DNA of 64,000 nucleotides, from the NCBI GenBank assembly GCA_947307415.1, contig CAMZJA010000008.1:1-64000 (forward strand). Direction: 5' to 3'. Origin of the DNA: an uncultured Bacteroidales bacterium. GTDB taxonomy: Bacteria > Bacteroidota > Bacteroidia > Bacteroidales > F082. Below, in pieces: positions 36,178-43,901 of this stretch. The stretch's first letter is position 1. Every line of letters starts with the position of its first letter. A model generated the notes under the pieces. That model made no database searches, was not told the DNA's origin, and worked only from the letters and a program-made list of their open reading frames with translations. Position numbers and translations under genes: made by a program.

Positions 36178-36291
36178 TTAGCGCACATCCACCGGACGCG
36201 AGCTTTTGCCAATCTTCACCCAGTCTTCCTTAAAACTCGGATTGGTAAGGATATACACGTATCCTTGTTTTGTTTCATCTAAAATGCTCAT
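36178..36291 (-). pseudogene. truncated GIY-YIG (T5orf172-type) nuclease gene remnant
   Basis: A 37-codon reading frame starts ATG at 36291 and ends TAA at 36178. It encodes MSILDETKQGYVYILTNPSF, then KEDWVKIGKSSRPVDVR. The GYVYILTN...VKIGKS pattern is the N-terminal GIY-YIG core of T5orf172-family proteins, which are normally far longer and often precede hsdM. The remainder, including the metal-binding glutamate, is gone, and hsdM begins 25 bases later, so this is a deletion remnant or a start-up fragment. Confidence 0.75.
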
Positions 36292-36308
36292 AACATTGTT
36301 TTACCTCA

Positions 36309-36316
36309 CAAAATTA
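36309..36316 (-). promoter_or_regulatory. -7 promoter element of the hsd operon
   Basis: The minus strand reads TAATTTTG, a TAnnTTTG word 17 bases before the remnant's ATG; it probably drives hsdM, fic, hsdS and the genes behind them. Confidence 0.5.
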
Positions 36317-36422
36317 CAAAATTTTCTTAAAAATTTTACACTTGTAAACCAAATGTTAAAAAATATTAAGATTTCTTGTAAAAATCTGCAACTTTTGTTA
36401 ACAAAATTTAACACTAAAATCC

Positions 36423-36453
36423 TTGACAGAGAAAGATTTATAGTGTAATTTTG
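36423..36453 (+). promoter_or_regulatory. promoter before the 41-codon reading frame
   Basis: TTG at 36423-36425 and TAATTTTG at 36446-36453 are 20 bases apart, matching the Bacteroidota promoter. Confidence 0.5.
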
Positions 36454-36481
36454 CAGAGTATGATTCTTAAAATCATTATTT

Positions 36482-36607
36482 ATGAAAACTAACAATAAAC
36501 CGATTAAAGTCGGACGTCTGAAAATGACAGTAGCACGAATAATTAACAGAAAATGTGGGTCTAATAGACATTTTTTTGAAAAAAGTGCGCCGGCGTTGGG
36601 CCGATAA
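36482..36607 (+). CDS. possible small basic protein, 41 residues
   Basis: The reading frame encodes MKTNNKPIKVGRLKMTVARI followed by a Lys/Arg-rich end with one Cys, stopping at TAA 36605-36607. It is preceded by a good promoter 28 bases upstream of the ATG. It is strongly basic and matches no family I recognise. It could be a real small protein beside the restriction locus or a chance frame. Confidence 0.35.
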   Translation: MKTNNKPIKVGRLKMTVARIINRKCGSNRHFFEKSAPALGR

Positions 36608-36653
36608 TTCGGGCCTTGATCTTTTCGGTTCATTTTCCATCAAGGGAAAAGGG

Positions 36654-36675
36654 GAAAAAAACGCCTGAAAGGCGT
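36654..36675 (-). terminator. probable terminator, minus strand
   Basis: ACGCCT-GAA-AGGCGT forms a six-base stem; on the minus strand it is followed by TTTTTT. It could end read-through from the glycosylase-like gene at 36969. Confidence 0.55.
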
Positions 36676-36718
36676 AAACAATATAAATTTTTCCTATCTT
36701 TGCAAAAATTTAAATCCT

Positions 36719-36988
36719 ATGGCACTAACATTATTACTTTTCGGATTATTATCAGATACATTTCTAGCCGCATTGGTAGGTTTGATCGGCGCAAGACGCA
36801 GAATAGGATTCGGCTGGACATTCTTCTTTTCAGTGTTGTTGACACCTTTTATCGGACTGATAATCTGTCTGTTATCAGAGCCTCTGCCACCAGGCGACCG
36901 CAACTGGGGCTGCCTCGGAAGCATATTGGCAATGGTAACGATAACACTGTTAGTATTTCTGTTTATCGCTATTCTGGCAGCTTTATAA
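36719..36988 (+). CDS. small membrane protein, 89 residues
   Basis: The product has three hydrophobic stretches at about residues 3-24, 30-52 and 66-88, with the polar loop ARRRIGFGWT between the first two. No family was recognised. TATCTTTG at 36695-36702 gives a promoter 16 bases before the ATG. Its last 20 bases overlap the end of the convergent gene on the other strand. Confidence 0.6.
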   Translation: MALTLLLFGLLSDTFLAALVGLIGARRRIGFGWTFFFSVLLTPFIGLIICLLSEPLPPGDRNWGCLGSILAMVTITLLVFLFIAILAAL

Positions 36989-37550
36989 AAACCTCCTCAA
37001 ACATCTTCCTATACGCTTCCACCTTATTTTCAAACGGCAATGGATAGGCTCTGGAGGATGATGGCAAACGATACAACACAAGATTGTCGTTTAATGATAT
37101 TTTCTTATTTGGAGCCGGTATCTTATTGATATTGAAATAATTACAAACTTCAATGGTCGCCTTCTCCCCTGTTGTGGCAATGGCTTGACAATGAGGCATC
37201 TTGGCCAATAATGGTTTGATGTCAGTCCTTTCGACAATTATGAGAAATGTATCGGAAGCATTGTCTTTCAATCTGTTAACAGCAGTCGCAGTGTCGAAGA
37301 AAGCGATACCTTTTTCATTTAAAAAATCAATTATCTCATTCTTTTTGAAACACTTACGCTCCAAATCGACGAAATGGTTCTTGTCGTGAAACCATATCTC
37401 GCCCTCCAAACGCCAGTGGTCGTTCATGAAATTAGGGTAAAAGAAATCCATGCACCAACGCTGCTTCGGAGGCGGGAAACTGCCTAAAAACAACACTTTG
37501 GCGTTGGCTGGCAGAAACGGTTGCAAAGGATGACATTCAATCATAATCAA
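36969..37550 (-). CDS. uracil-DNA glycosylase-family protein
   Basis: The 193-residue product starts HPLQPFLPANAKVLFLGSFPPPKQRW, like the GxxPG-type N-terminal motif of the UDG/MUG superfamily, with a later FFDTATAVNRLKDNASD and the C-terminal RLPSSSRAYPLPFENK, which matches the LPSPSSAN-type loop of the family. It probably removes damaged or mismatched bases, but the base is unknown and some relatives are uncharacterised. A TATTTTTG promoter word lies at 37565-37572 (minus). Confidence 0.75.
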   Translation of the reverse strand: MIMIECHPLQPFLPANAKVLFLGSFPPPKQRWCMDFFYPNFMNDHWRLEGEIWFHDKNHFVDLERKCFKKNEIIDFLNEKGIAFFDTATAVNRLKDNASDTFLIIVERTDIKPLLAKMPHCQAIATTGEKATIEVCNYFNINKIPAPNKKISLNDNLVLYRLPSSSRAYPLPFENKVEAYRKMFEEVFIKLPE

Positions 37551-37642
37551 TGATTTTTAAATTGCAAAAATAAGAAAATAAACAATCTGTATTAAATTTG
37601 ACAAAAAATATTAAAATCTGTGTAATCTGCGAGAAAATGTTA

Positions 37643-37650
37643 TAACTTTG
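37643..37650 (+). promoter_or_regulatory. -7 promoter element of pncB
   Basis: TAACTTTG followed by C matches TAnnTTTG and lies 19 bases before the ATG. Confidence 0.55.
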
Positions 37651-37669
37651 CAAAAAATTAGGATAAATC

Positions 37670-39145
37670 ATGGAATTGAATGCTTCTTATTGCTCCGACA
37701 AGTATCAGTATACGATGGGCAAGTCGTTCTACGACAATGGGATGAAGGACAAACGCGCTGTTTTCAACCTCTTCTACCGTAAGGCTCCGGACACCAACAA
37801 CTGGGCTGTGGTGAGCGGCGTGCGCGAGGTGCTGAAAATGGTGGAAGGCCTTGGAAAAGCTGACGAAAGCTTCTTCGAGCAATTCCTTCCTGGCGATGAA
37901 TACGAAGAAGTGCGCAAATATTTCGCCAACATGAAGTTCACAGGCAACATCTATGCCATGCGTGAAGGCGAGATAGCATTCCCGAAAGAGCCAATCATCA
38001 CCATCGAAGGCCCGATCATCGAGGCGCAAGTACTTGAAACTCCTATGCTTTGTATCATGAACCATCAGATGGCGGTGGCAACAAAGGCATCGCGTGTGAC
38101 ACGTAGCACCACCAAGCCTGTCAGCGAGTTCGGAAGCCGTCGTGCTCACGGTCCGTGGGCTGCCATCTACGGCGGAAAAGCAGCGTTCATAGGCGGTTGC
38201 CAAAACACCTCCAACATCGTGACCGGCGTGGAGTTTGGTTTTCCGGCTTCAGGCACGATGGCTCACAGCTACGTGACATCGTTTGGCCCAACGGTGAAAG
38301 GCGAATACGAAGCATTCGACAAATATATCAAGACTCACAAAAACGAGGTACTGATACTCCTCGTCGACACATACGACACCTTGAAATGCGGCGTCAAAAA
38401 CGCAATTAAGGCATTCAAAGACAATGGAATAGACGACTCCTACCCTTACGGCTACGGTATCCGTCTCGACAGCGGCGACCTTACCTATCTCTCAATAAAA
38501 GCCCGCGACATGCTCGACGAAGCTGGTCTTAAAAATTGTAAGATATTCGCTACCAACGCCTTAGACGAATATCTCATCACCGAACTTGAGCGTCAGGGAT
38601 GTAAAGTAGACAGCTATGGCGTGGGCGACGCCATCGCGACAAGTAAGCATAACCCTTGTTTCGGCAACGTTTACAAGCTGGTTCAGGTCGACGACATGCC
38701 AGTTTTGAAGCGCTCGGAGGAAAGCAGCAAGCTGATAAATCCAGGTTTCCAGATTACTTATCGTATCATCAGAAACAACAGATTCAAGATTGACGTGACT
38801 TGTCTGAGAGGCGACCGACTTGCGCAAGCCATTGAGAATCATGAGGAAATAACTCTTCGCGATGAAATGGACCGTCTGAAATCGACTACCTTCCCGGCTG
38901 GCTCATACGAATACCGCATTTTACAGCCGCAGGTGATGAAAGACGGCAAACCGATTGTGGAGTACGTCTCGATAACGGAGAAACGCAATTATTACCTCGA
39001 CAATCTTGCCCACCTCGACGACACCGAGAAACGTCTCATCAACCCGCACTACTACAAATGCGATATTTCCGATGACCTTTACGACCTGAAGGAACGTTTG
39101 ATTGAGAATATTGTCAAGGAAATCGAGGAATTTGACAAGGAATAA
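37670..39145 (+). CDS. pncB: nicotinate phosphoribosyltransferase
   Basis: The enzyme joins nicotinate to PRPP to make nicotinate mononucleotide in NAD salvage. The 491-residue product has the family pattern SDKYQYTMGKSFYDNGM at the start, EFGSRRAHGP near residue 147, SGTMAHSYVTSFG with the phosphorylated-His region near 200, and LLVDTYDTLKCGVKNAI near 235. Length fits the longer Gram-positive-type PncB. It stands alone and converges on ribH, with an interspersed palindrome between. Confidence 0.92.
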   Translation: MELNASYCSDKYQYTMGKSFYDNGMKDKRAVFNLFYRKAPDTNNWAVVSGVREVLKMVEGLGKADESFFEQFLPGDEYEEVRKYFANMKFTGNIYAMREGEIAFPKEPIITIEGPIIEAQVLETPMLCIMNHQMAVATKASRVTRSTTKPVSEFGSRRAHGPWAAIYGGKAAFIGGCQNTSNIVTGVEFGFPASGTMAHSYVTSFGPTVKGEYEAFDKYIKTHKNEVLILLVDTYDTLKCGVKNAIKAFKDNGIDDSYPYGYGIRLDSGDLTYLSIKARDMLDEAGLKNCKIFATNALDEYLITELERQGCKVDSYGVGDAIATSKHNPCFGNVYKLVQVDDMPVLKRSEESSKLINPGFQITYRIIRNNRFKIDVTCLRGDRLAQAIENHEEITLRDEMDRLKSTTFPAGSYEYRILQPQVMKDGKPIVEYVSITEKRNYYLDNLAHLDDTEKRLINPHYYKCDISDDLYDLKERLIENIVKEIEEFDKE

Positions 39146-39171
39146 TTAGCTATTAGCAGTTCTCTTTCAGA

Positions 39172-39250
39172 GAGATTATTGGTATCCTTCTCGAATTACT
39201 CTCAGTACCCTGTGGTAAGTCGTAATTCTGCGAAGAACACCAATAATCTC
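39172..39250. repeat. 79-bp palindromic repeat, copy B, between pncB and ribH
   Basis: Arms GAGATTATTGGT and ACCAATAATCTC are perfect 12-base inverted copies, continuing imperfectly inward to a core CAGTACCCTGTGGTAAGTCG. It is homologous over its whole length to 18708-18787. Like that copy it lies between the 3' ends of convergent genes, which suggests a bidirectional terminator or mRNA-end element. Confidence 0.88.
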
Positions 39251-39257
39251 TTAAACG

Positions 39258-39719
39258 CTAGATCTGTTTCAGCAGATTAACCATCTCGATAGCGGTGGTC
39301 ACTGCGTCGTATCCTTTGTTGCCAGCCTTTGAACCTGCGCGTTCGACAGCCTGTTCAATGCTGTCGGTTGTGAGAACGCCAAAGATTACCGGCACTTCGG
39401 TCTGGAGGCCGACTTGAGCGATGCCTTTTGTGGCTTCGTTAGCAACCATGTCGAAATGAGGTGTTGCACCACGGATGACGGCACCGAGGCACACGACAGC
39501 GTCGTATTTCTTGCTGGCAGCCATCTTCTTCGCTACGAGCGGAATCTCGAAAGCGCCCGGAACCCAAGCAATATCGATGTTTTTCTCATCTCCGCCGTGA
39601 CGTTTGAAAGCGTCGATGGCGCCACCCAACAGCTTGTTGGTGATGATTTCGTTGAAACGGCCAGCCACGATAGCGATCTTCTGGCCCTCAGCCAATAATT
39701 TTCCTTCTAAAATGTTCAT
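39258..39719 (-). CDS. ribH: 6,7-dimethyl-8-ribityllumazine synthase
   Basis: RibH condenses the pyrimidine and the butanone phosphate in riboflavin synthesis. The 153-residue product shows [46 protein letters not shown] (catalytic His) and [16 protein letters not shown], all standard. It is the last gene of ribD-ribE-ribBA-ribH. Confidence 0.95.
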   Translation of the reverse strand: MNILEGKLLAEGQKIAIVAGRFNEIITNKLLGGAIDAFKRHGGDEKNIDIAWVPGAFEIPLVAKKMAASKKYDAVVCLGAVIRGATPHFDMVANEATKGIAQVGLQTEVPVIFGVLTTDSIEQAVERAGSKAGNKGYDAVTTAIEMVNLLKQI

Positions 39720-39757
39720 TTTTAATATTTTAAGTTGTTAATAATTCTTTTTAATTT

Positions 39758-39783
39758 GTCATTTCGAGCTTGTCGAGAAATCC
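39758..39783. repeat. GTCATTTCGA-family repeat at the 3' end of ribBA
   Basis: GTCATTTCGAGCTTGTCGAG followed by AAATCC matches one arm of the repeat at 4621-4704. The ribBA stop codon (39759-39761) and its last six codons (DFSTSSK region) lie inside it. Confidence 0.75.
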
Positions 39784-40985
39784 TTTACATGAAGCATATG
39801 CCCCATTTTTTTGTACTTAGTATACAAATAGAAAGCGTCTTTTTCGTTGCAAGTCATCTCAATTGGCTCACGGCCTACGATTTCGATGCCATAGCCTTCC
39901 AAACCGCTGATTTTCATCGGGTTATTGGTCATCACGATGATCTTTTTAGCACCAAGGTCGGCGAGAATTTCAGCGCCTGTGCCATAATCGCGCAAGTCGG
40001 CAGCGAAACCTAAAGCTAAATTTGCTTCAACGGTATCCATGCCTTTATCCTGCAATGTATAAGCTTTCAGCTTGTTAATCAAGCCTATGCCACGGCCTTC
40101 CTGGCGGAGATAAAGCAAAACTCCCCTGCCCTTTGCCTCGATACGGCGCATAGCCTCCTGCAGCTGCTCGCCACAGTCGCAACGCATCGAGCCGAAAGCG
40201 TCACCAGTCAAACATTCTGAGTGAACTCGGCATAAAACAGGTTCCGGGGTGCTCAGATCGCCTTTCACCAGCGCCACATGATGCTCGCCAGAAATTTTAT
40301 CGACATAGCCGACAGCCTTGAAAGTGCCATATTTTGTTGGCAGTTCAGCTTCAGTTACACGTTCAACCAACACTTCAGTCTTACGACGATATTTAATCAA
40401 CTCAGCTATCGAAGTAATTTTCATGTTGTTAGCCTTCGCAAACTGCACCAGTTCTGTTGTGCGCATCATAGTGCCGTCTTCGCGCATGATTTCGCAGCAG
40501 AGACCACATTCCTTCAAACCTGCCAGGCGCATCAAATCGACGGTAGCCTCAGTGTGGCCGCCACGTTTCAGCACTCCACCCTGACGGGCTTCAAGCGGAA
40601 ACATGTGACCCGGACGACGGAAATCTTCCGGACGGATGCCGTCTTCAACCACTTTTTGGGCAGTTATCGAGCGTTCAACTGCCGAAATGCCAGTCGTAGT
40701 GTCTCTATAATCGATTGAAACCGTAAAAGCAGTGCAGTGATTGTCAGTATTTTCAAGCACCATCTGATTGAGTTTCAAGCGTTTGCATATCTCAGAACTC
40801 ATCGGCATACAAATCAAACCTTTACCGTATGATGCCATAAAATTCACGTTCTCGACGGTCGCAAACTCAGCCGCACAAATCAAATCGCCCTCGTTTTCGC
40901 GGTCAGGATCATCGACAACAATAATCATCTTACCGGCACGAAGGTCGTCCAAAGCTTCCTCAATAGTATTAAAATCTTTGTTCAT
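39759..40985 (-). CDS. ribBA: bifunctional 3,4-dihydroxy-2-butanone-4-phosphate synthase / GTP cyclohydrolase II
   Basis: The 408-residue product supplies both riboflavin precursors. The N-terminal RibB domain (about 1-205) shows [14 protein letters not shown] and the [21 protein letters not shown] loop. The C-terminal RibA domain shows [21 protein letters not shown], with three zinc cysteines, and [10 protein letters not shown]. The last residues, KDFSTSSK, are encoded by an interspersed palindromic repeat and are not conserved in the family. Confidence 0.95.
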   Translation of the reverse strand: MNKDFNTIEEALDDLRAGKMIIVVDDPDRENEGDLICAAEFATVENVNFMASYGKGLICMPMSSEICKRLKLNQMVLENTDNHCTAFTVSIDYRDTTTGISAVERSITAQKVVEDGIRPEDFRRPGHMFPLEARQGGVLKRGGHTEATVDLMRLAGLKECGLCCEIMREDGTMMRTTELVQFAKANNMKITSIAELIKYRRKTEVLVERVTEAELPTKYGTFKAVGYVDKISGEHHVALVKGDLSTPEPVLCRVHSECLTGDAFGSMRCDCGEQLQEAMRRIEAKGRGVLLYLRQEGRGIGLINKLKAYTLQDKGMDTVEANLALGFAADLRDYGTGAEILADLGAKKIIVMTNNPMKISGLEGYGIEIVGREPIEMTCNEKDAFYLYTKYKKMGHMLHVKDFSTSSK

Positions 40986-40990
40986 TTATA

Positions 40991-41632
40991 TTAAAAATTA
41001 TTATCTTTCAATAAGTTAAGTAGTTTTTCGTCATGTTGGGCAGTGATGTTGCCAACAAACTTCTCGATATATTTTCCGACGATATCGTTCTCCAGATTCA
41101 CTGTATCGCCAATCTTTTTCTTTGTTAAAGTCGTCTCGTCCTGGGTGTGCTGGATGATTGAAACGCCGAAGTCGAAGCTGCTTACATCAGTGACTGTCAA
41201 TGAGATACCGTCGATGGTGATTGAGCCTTTTTCAACGATATAACGCAAAATATCAGGTCTAGTCTCGATTTTCACGCGGATTGCCTTGTCGTCGTGAGAC
41301 ATTTTCGAGATAACACCTGTGCCGTCGATATGTCCCGAGACAATATGTCCGCCGAAGCGACCGTTGGCTGGCATCGCACGCTCACAATTCACTAAATCAT
41401 TGATTCTCAAGTCTTTGAAATTAGTACGATTCATCGTTTCAGGCATCACATCGGCGGTGTAAGAGCTGTCGTCGAAGGTTGTAACTGTCAAGCAGACGCC
41501 GTTGGTGCAGATGCTATCACCGATATGGATATCGTCCAGAATCTTCTTAACCGCAATACTCAGCTTGATGCTGTTTGCGTGTCGGACTATCGCTTTCACC
41601 TTACCGATTTCTTCAATTATCCCCGTGAACAT
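40991..41632 (-). CDS. ribE: riboflavin synthase alpha chain
   Basis: RibE dismutates two lumazines to riboflavin. The 213-residue product has two lumazine-binding repeats: MFTGIIEEIGKV...GDSICTNGVCLTV and then GGHIVSGHIDGTG...KGSITIDGISLTV. The start lies within the last codons of ribD (16-base overlap), so translation is coupled. Confidence 0.94.
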   Translation of the reverse strand: MFTGIIEEIGKVKAIVRHANSIKLSIAVKKILDDIHIGDSICTNGVCLTVTTFDDSSYTADVMPETMNRTNFKDLRINDLVNCERAMPANGRFGGHIVSGHIDGTGVISKMSHDDKAIRVKIETRPDILRYIVEKGSITIDGISLTVTDVSSFDFGVSIIQHTQDETTLTKKKIGDTVNLENDIVGKYIEKFVGNITAQHDEKLLNLLKDNNF

Positions 41633-42729
41633 ATCTTTCCTTTAATTAAAATATCTCCGTTAATATTTTGAATATCAATGTTTTTCAATTGAATTGCATC
41701 GCTCATTTTTTCGATTCCCTTGCCTGAAACCGGTGTCTTGGCGGCGGCACCACCAATGATTTTCGGGGCGATGAAGGCCCAAACTTCGTCGACGCAACCG
41801 GCCTCAAGGAACGCGGCGTTCAGGGTGCCGCCGCCTTCCAATAATAGGGAATCGATGCCCATGGCACCTAATTTACACATCAGGTCGTTGATGTCGACGT
41901 GGCCGTCTTTTGATGCACACTGGACAACCTCACACCCTGTGGATAACAGGTTCCTCGCGCCTGCGGCGCTCGGAATGACAGTCGTTGCAATTATTGTTCT
42001 GTACACTCTAGACGTTTTAATCAATTGAGAATCAACAGGTATTCTCAAATTTGAATCCACTACAATGCGTATCGGCTGATGATGTTCGCCTTCCAATCTG
42101 ACATTCAACATCGGGTCGTCAGCCAATACCGTGCCGATTCCCACGATAACGCCCGAAAGCTCGCTTCTGAGCTCATGAACCAGTTTGCGCGATGCCTCAT
42201 TCGTCACCCACTTCGAATCGCCTGTAGCAGCAGCTATTTTGCCGTCAATGGTCATCGCGGTCTTCATGATAACGTAAGGACGTTTGGTGGTGATGTATTT
42301 CAAGAAGACCTTGTTCAATTCACGAATTTCATCCTGGCAAAGTCCAATTTCAACTTCAATGCCAGCGTCTTGCAAAATTTTCACGCCTTTTCCTGCTACT
42401 AACGGGTTCGGGTCGAGTATGCCGACGAAGACTTTCTTGATACCTTTTTCAATGATTATTTCGGTGCAAGGAGGCGTTTTTCCGTAGTGACAACAAGGTT
42501 CAAGTGTTACATAAAGTAAAGCACCTTTAGTTTCTGATTGACAACGTAATAGAGCATTACGTTCGGCGTGAAATTCACCGTATTTCTCGTGATATCCTTC
42601 GGCAATGATTTCACCGTCTTTCACTACCACACAGCCCACCAAAGGATTCGGATGGACGTATCCTCCGCCCTTCTTGGCGAGCTCGATGGCACGCCGCATA
42701 AACTCGATGTCTTTTTCGCAATATGACAT
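41617..42729 (-). CDS. ribD: riboflavin biosynthesis deaminase/reductase, with an in-frame repeat insertion
   Basis: RibD deaminates and then reduces the pyrimidine intermediate. The deaminase domain (about 1-145) has HAERNAL and the zinc motif PCCHYGKTPPC; the reductase domain starts near 150 with RPYVIMKTAMTIDGKIA and ends with LLLEGGGTLNAAFLEAGCVDEV. At about residues 248-262 the segment TVIPSAAGARNLLS is encoded by a copy of the GTCATTCCGA palindromic repeat (41947-41981). The insert lies in the reductase, between TIIAT and the HVDINDLM segment, probably in a surface loop. Confidence 0.92.
   Translation of the reverse strand: MSYCEKDIEFMRRAIELAKKGGGYVHPNPLVGCVVVKDGEIIAEGYHEKYGEFHAERNALLRCQSETKGALLYVTLEPCCHYGKTPPCTEIIIEKGIKKVFVGILDPNPLVAGKGVKILQDAGIEVEIGLCQDEIRELNKVFLKYITTKRPYVIMKTAMTIDGKIAAATGDSKWVTNEASRKLVHELRSELSGVIVGIGTVLADDPMLNVRLEGEHHQPIRIVVDSNLRIPVDSQLIKTSRVYRTIIATTVIPSAAGARNLLSTGCEVVQCASKDGHVDINDLMCKLGAMGIDSLLLEGGGTLNAAFLEAGCVDEVWAFIAPKIIGGAAAKTPVSGKGIEKMSDAIQLKNIDIQNINGDILIKGKICSRG
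41947..41981. repeat. GTCATTCCGA-family repeat inside ribD
   Basis: On the minus strand CTGTCATTCCGAGCGCCGCA then GGCGCGAGGAACCTG is the unit; in frame it gives VIPSAAGARNL, a peptide typical of translated copies of this repeat. Confidence 0.8.
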
Positions 42730-42757
42730 AAAAAAAGCCCCAAATAAACATCAGGGC
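42730..42757 (-). terminator. attenuator hairpin between FMN riboswitch and ribD
   Basis: On the minus strand GCCCTG...CGGGGC-like arms (GCCC and GGGC) close a stem that is followed by seven T, which run directly into the ribD ATG. This is the expected expression platform of the riboswitch, and it would also hide the translation start. Confidence 0.72.
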
Positions 42758-42784
42758 AGCATATTTTGAAAAATTTAATCAAAC

Positions 42785-42897
42785 AAACTTCTCTCATCCG
42801 GACTGTCACCGTCGGTTTCGGAATTTCACCGAATCAGTTCCCCAAAGGGAAGTCGCGGACTGTCACCGCCGGAAAGGAATTTCACCTTGCCCTGAAG
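42785..42897 (-). promoter_or_regulatory. FMN riboswitch (RFN element) controlling ribD-ribE-ribBA-ribH
   Basis: Read on the minus strand, all conserved blocks of the RFN element are present in order: CTTCAGGGCAAGGTGAAATT, CCGGCGGTGACAGTCCGCGA, a variable stem, GATTCGGTGAAATTCCGAA, CCGACGGTGACAGTCCGGAT and GAGAGAAG. High FMN is expected to fold it and terminate transcription before ribD. Confidence 0.95.
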
Positions 42898-42935
42898 TTT
42901 TCGACTGCAAAAATACACAAATTTTTAATATTGTG

Positions 42936-43901
42936 CTATATTTTATTGCATTTTTTTAACAAAACAAAGTCGAGGGTGACCATCGCGGCCATCGCCTCAA
43001 CGATTGGAATCACTCGCGGAACCACACAGGTGTCATGTCGGCCTTGAATCTCCAATGTCACGGCATTACCATGAATATCAACGGTTTGCTGAGGCAACAT
43101 CACCGACGGAATCGGCTTGAAAGCGACTCTGAAAACGACATCTTCGCCATTGGTAATGCCACCTTGAACGCCGCCCGAGTGATTGGTCTTGGTGCGGATA
43201 CGCTCGCCGTCAAACATGAATTCATCATTATATTCACTGCCTTTCATCTTCGCAGCCTTGAATCCATCACCGATTTCAAAACCCTTCGCCGCATTGATTG
43301 TCATCATCGCGTATGCCAACACCGCATGAAATTTCATAAATGCGGGCTCTCCGAGGCCCACAGGAGCGTTTTTGATGGTTCCTTGGATAATTGCACCCAC
43401 CGTGTCCTTTTCTCTTGCCTCACCCATCTCAATCACCTCAGATTGGATTTCGACGCCTTGTGCAGCAAGAATCTGTTTCGCGATAGCTCCAGCAACAACA
43501 CACGGCAAAAGCGTTCTCGCCGAACCTCTGCCACCTCCGGCATAATCCCGGATACCATATTTCATCTGATAGGTGAAATCGGCATGCGACGGACGAAAAA
43601 CATCCTTAATATTCTCATAATCAGAGGTTTTCGCATCTTTATTGCGGATAAGAAACGCTATCGGAGCTCCAGTGGTCTTGCCTTCAAACAATCCCGAAAG
43701 ATATTCAACCTCGTCGGGTTCTTTTCTGGACGACATACCAGCATTTTGTCCTGGTTTTCTACGTGATAACTCTTTCTCAATCAAAGCTTTATCCAATAAA
43801 ATACCAGCGGGACAGCCGTCGATTACTCCGCCGATAGCTGCCCCGTGTGACTCACCAAATGTAGTCAAGCAAAATGCCGTTCCAAATGTATTGGAATTCA
43901 A
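42936..43901 (-). CDS. aroC: chorismate synthase, shortened and divergent
   Basis: AroC makes chorismate from EPSP using reduced FMN. The 321-residue product has the N-terminal TTFGESHGAAIGGVIDGCPAG, FRPSHADFTYQMKYGIRDYAGGGRGSAR, GVPVGLGEP-like NAPVGLGEPAF and the C-terminal RTNHSGGVQGGITNGEDVVFRVAFKP and GRHDTCVVPRVIPIVEAMAA, so identity is clear. It is about 35-40 residues shorter than usual: the segment after GVEI (residue about 152) jumps straight to the EAREKDTVG helix. The normally invariant SARETAARVAAGA reads SARTLLPCVVAGA. It could be a diverged functional form or a decaying gene. Confidence 0.88.
   Translation of the reverse strand: MNSNTFGTAFCLTTFGESHGAAIGGVIDGCPAGILLDKALIEKELSRRKPGQNAGMSSRKEPDEVEYLSGLFEGKTTGAPIAFLIRNKDAKTSDYENIKDVFRPSHADFTYQMKYGIRDYAGGGRGSARTLLPCVVAGAIAKQILAAQGVEIQSEVIEMGEAREKDTVGAIIQGTIKNAPVGLGEPAFMKFHAVLAYAMMTINAAKGFEIGDGFKAAKMKGSEYNDEFMFDGERIRTKTNHSGGVQGGITNGEDVVFRVAFKPIPSVMLPQQTVDIHGNAVTLEIQGRHDTCVVPRVIPIVEAMAAMVTLDFVLLKKCNKI

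Larger units (their letters stand above)
36292..36718. other. intergenic region at the left edge of the defence island
   Basis: This 427-base AT-rich gap separates the minus-strand hsd operon from plus-strand genes. It holds the hsd promoter word, a plus-strand promoter followed by a 41-codon reading frame (36482-36607), a minus-strand hairpin with T-run (36654-36675) and the promoter of the gene at 36719. No integrase, tRNA or attachment site was seen. Confidence 0.6.

Noticed and set aside
36153-36212. N-terminal extension of hsdM from 36212
   Set aside because: The added residues are a frame-shifted reading of the GIY-YIG remnant; the ATG at 36152 gives the normal HsdM start.
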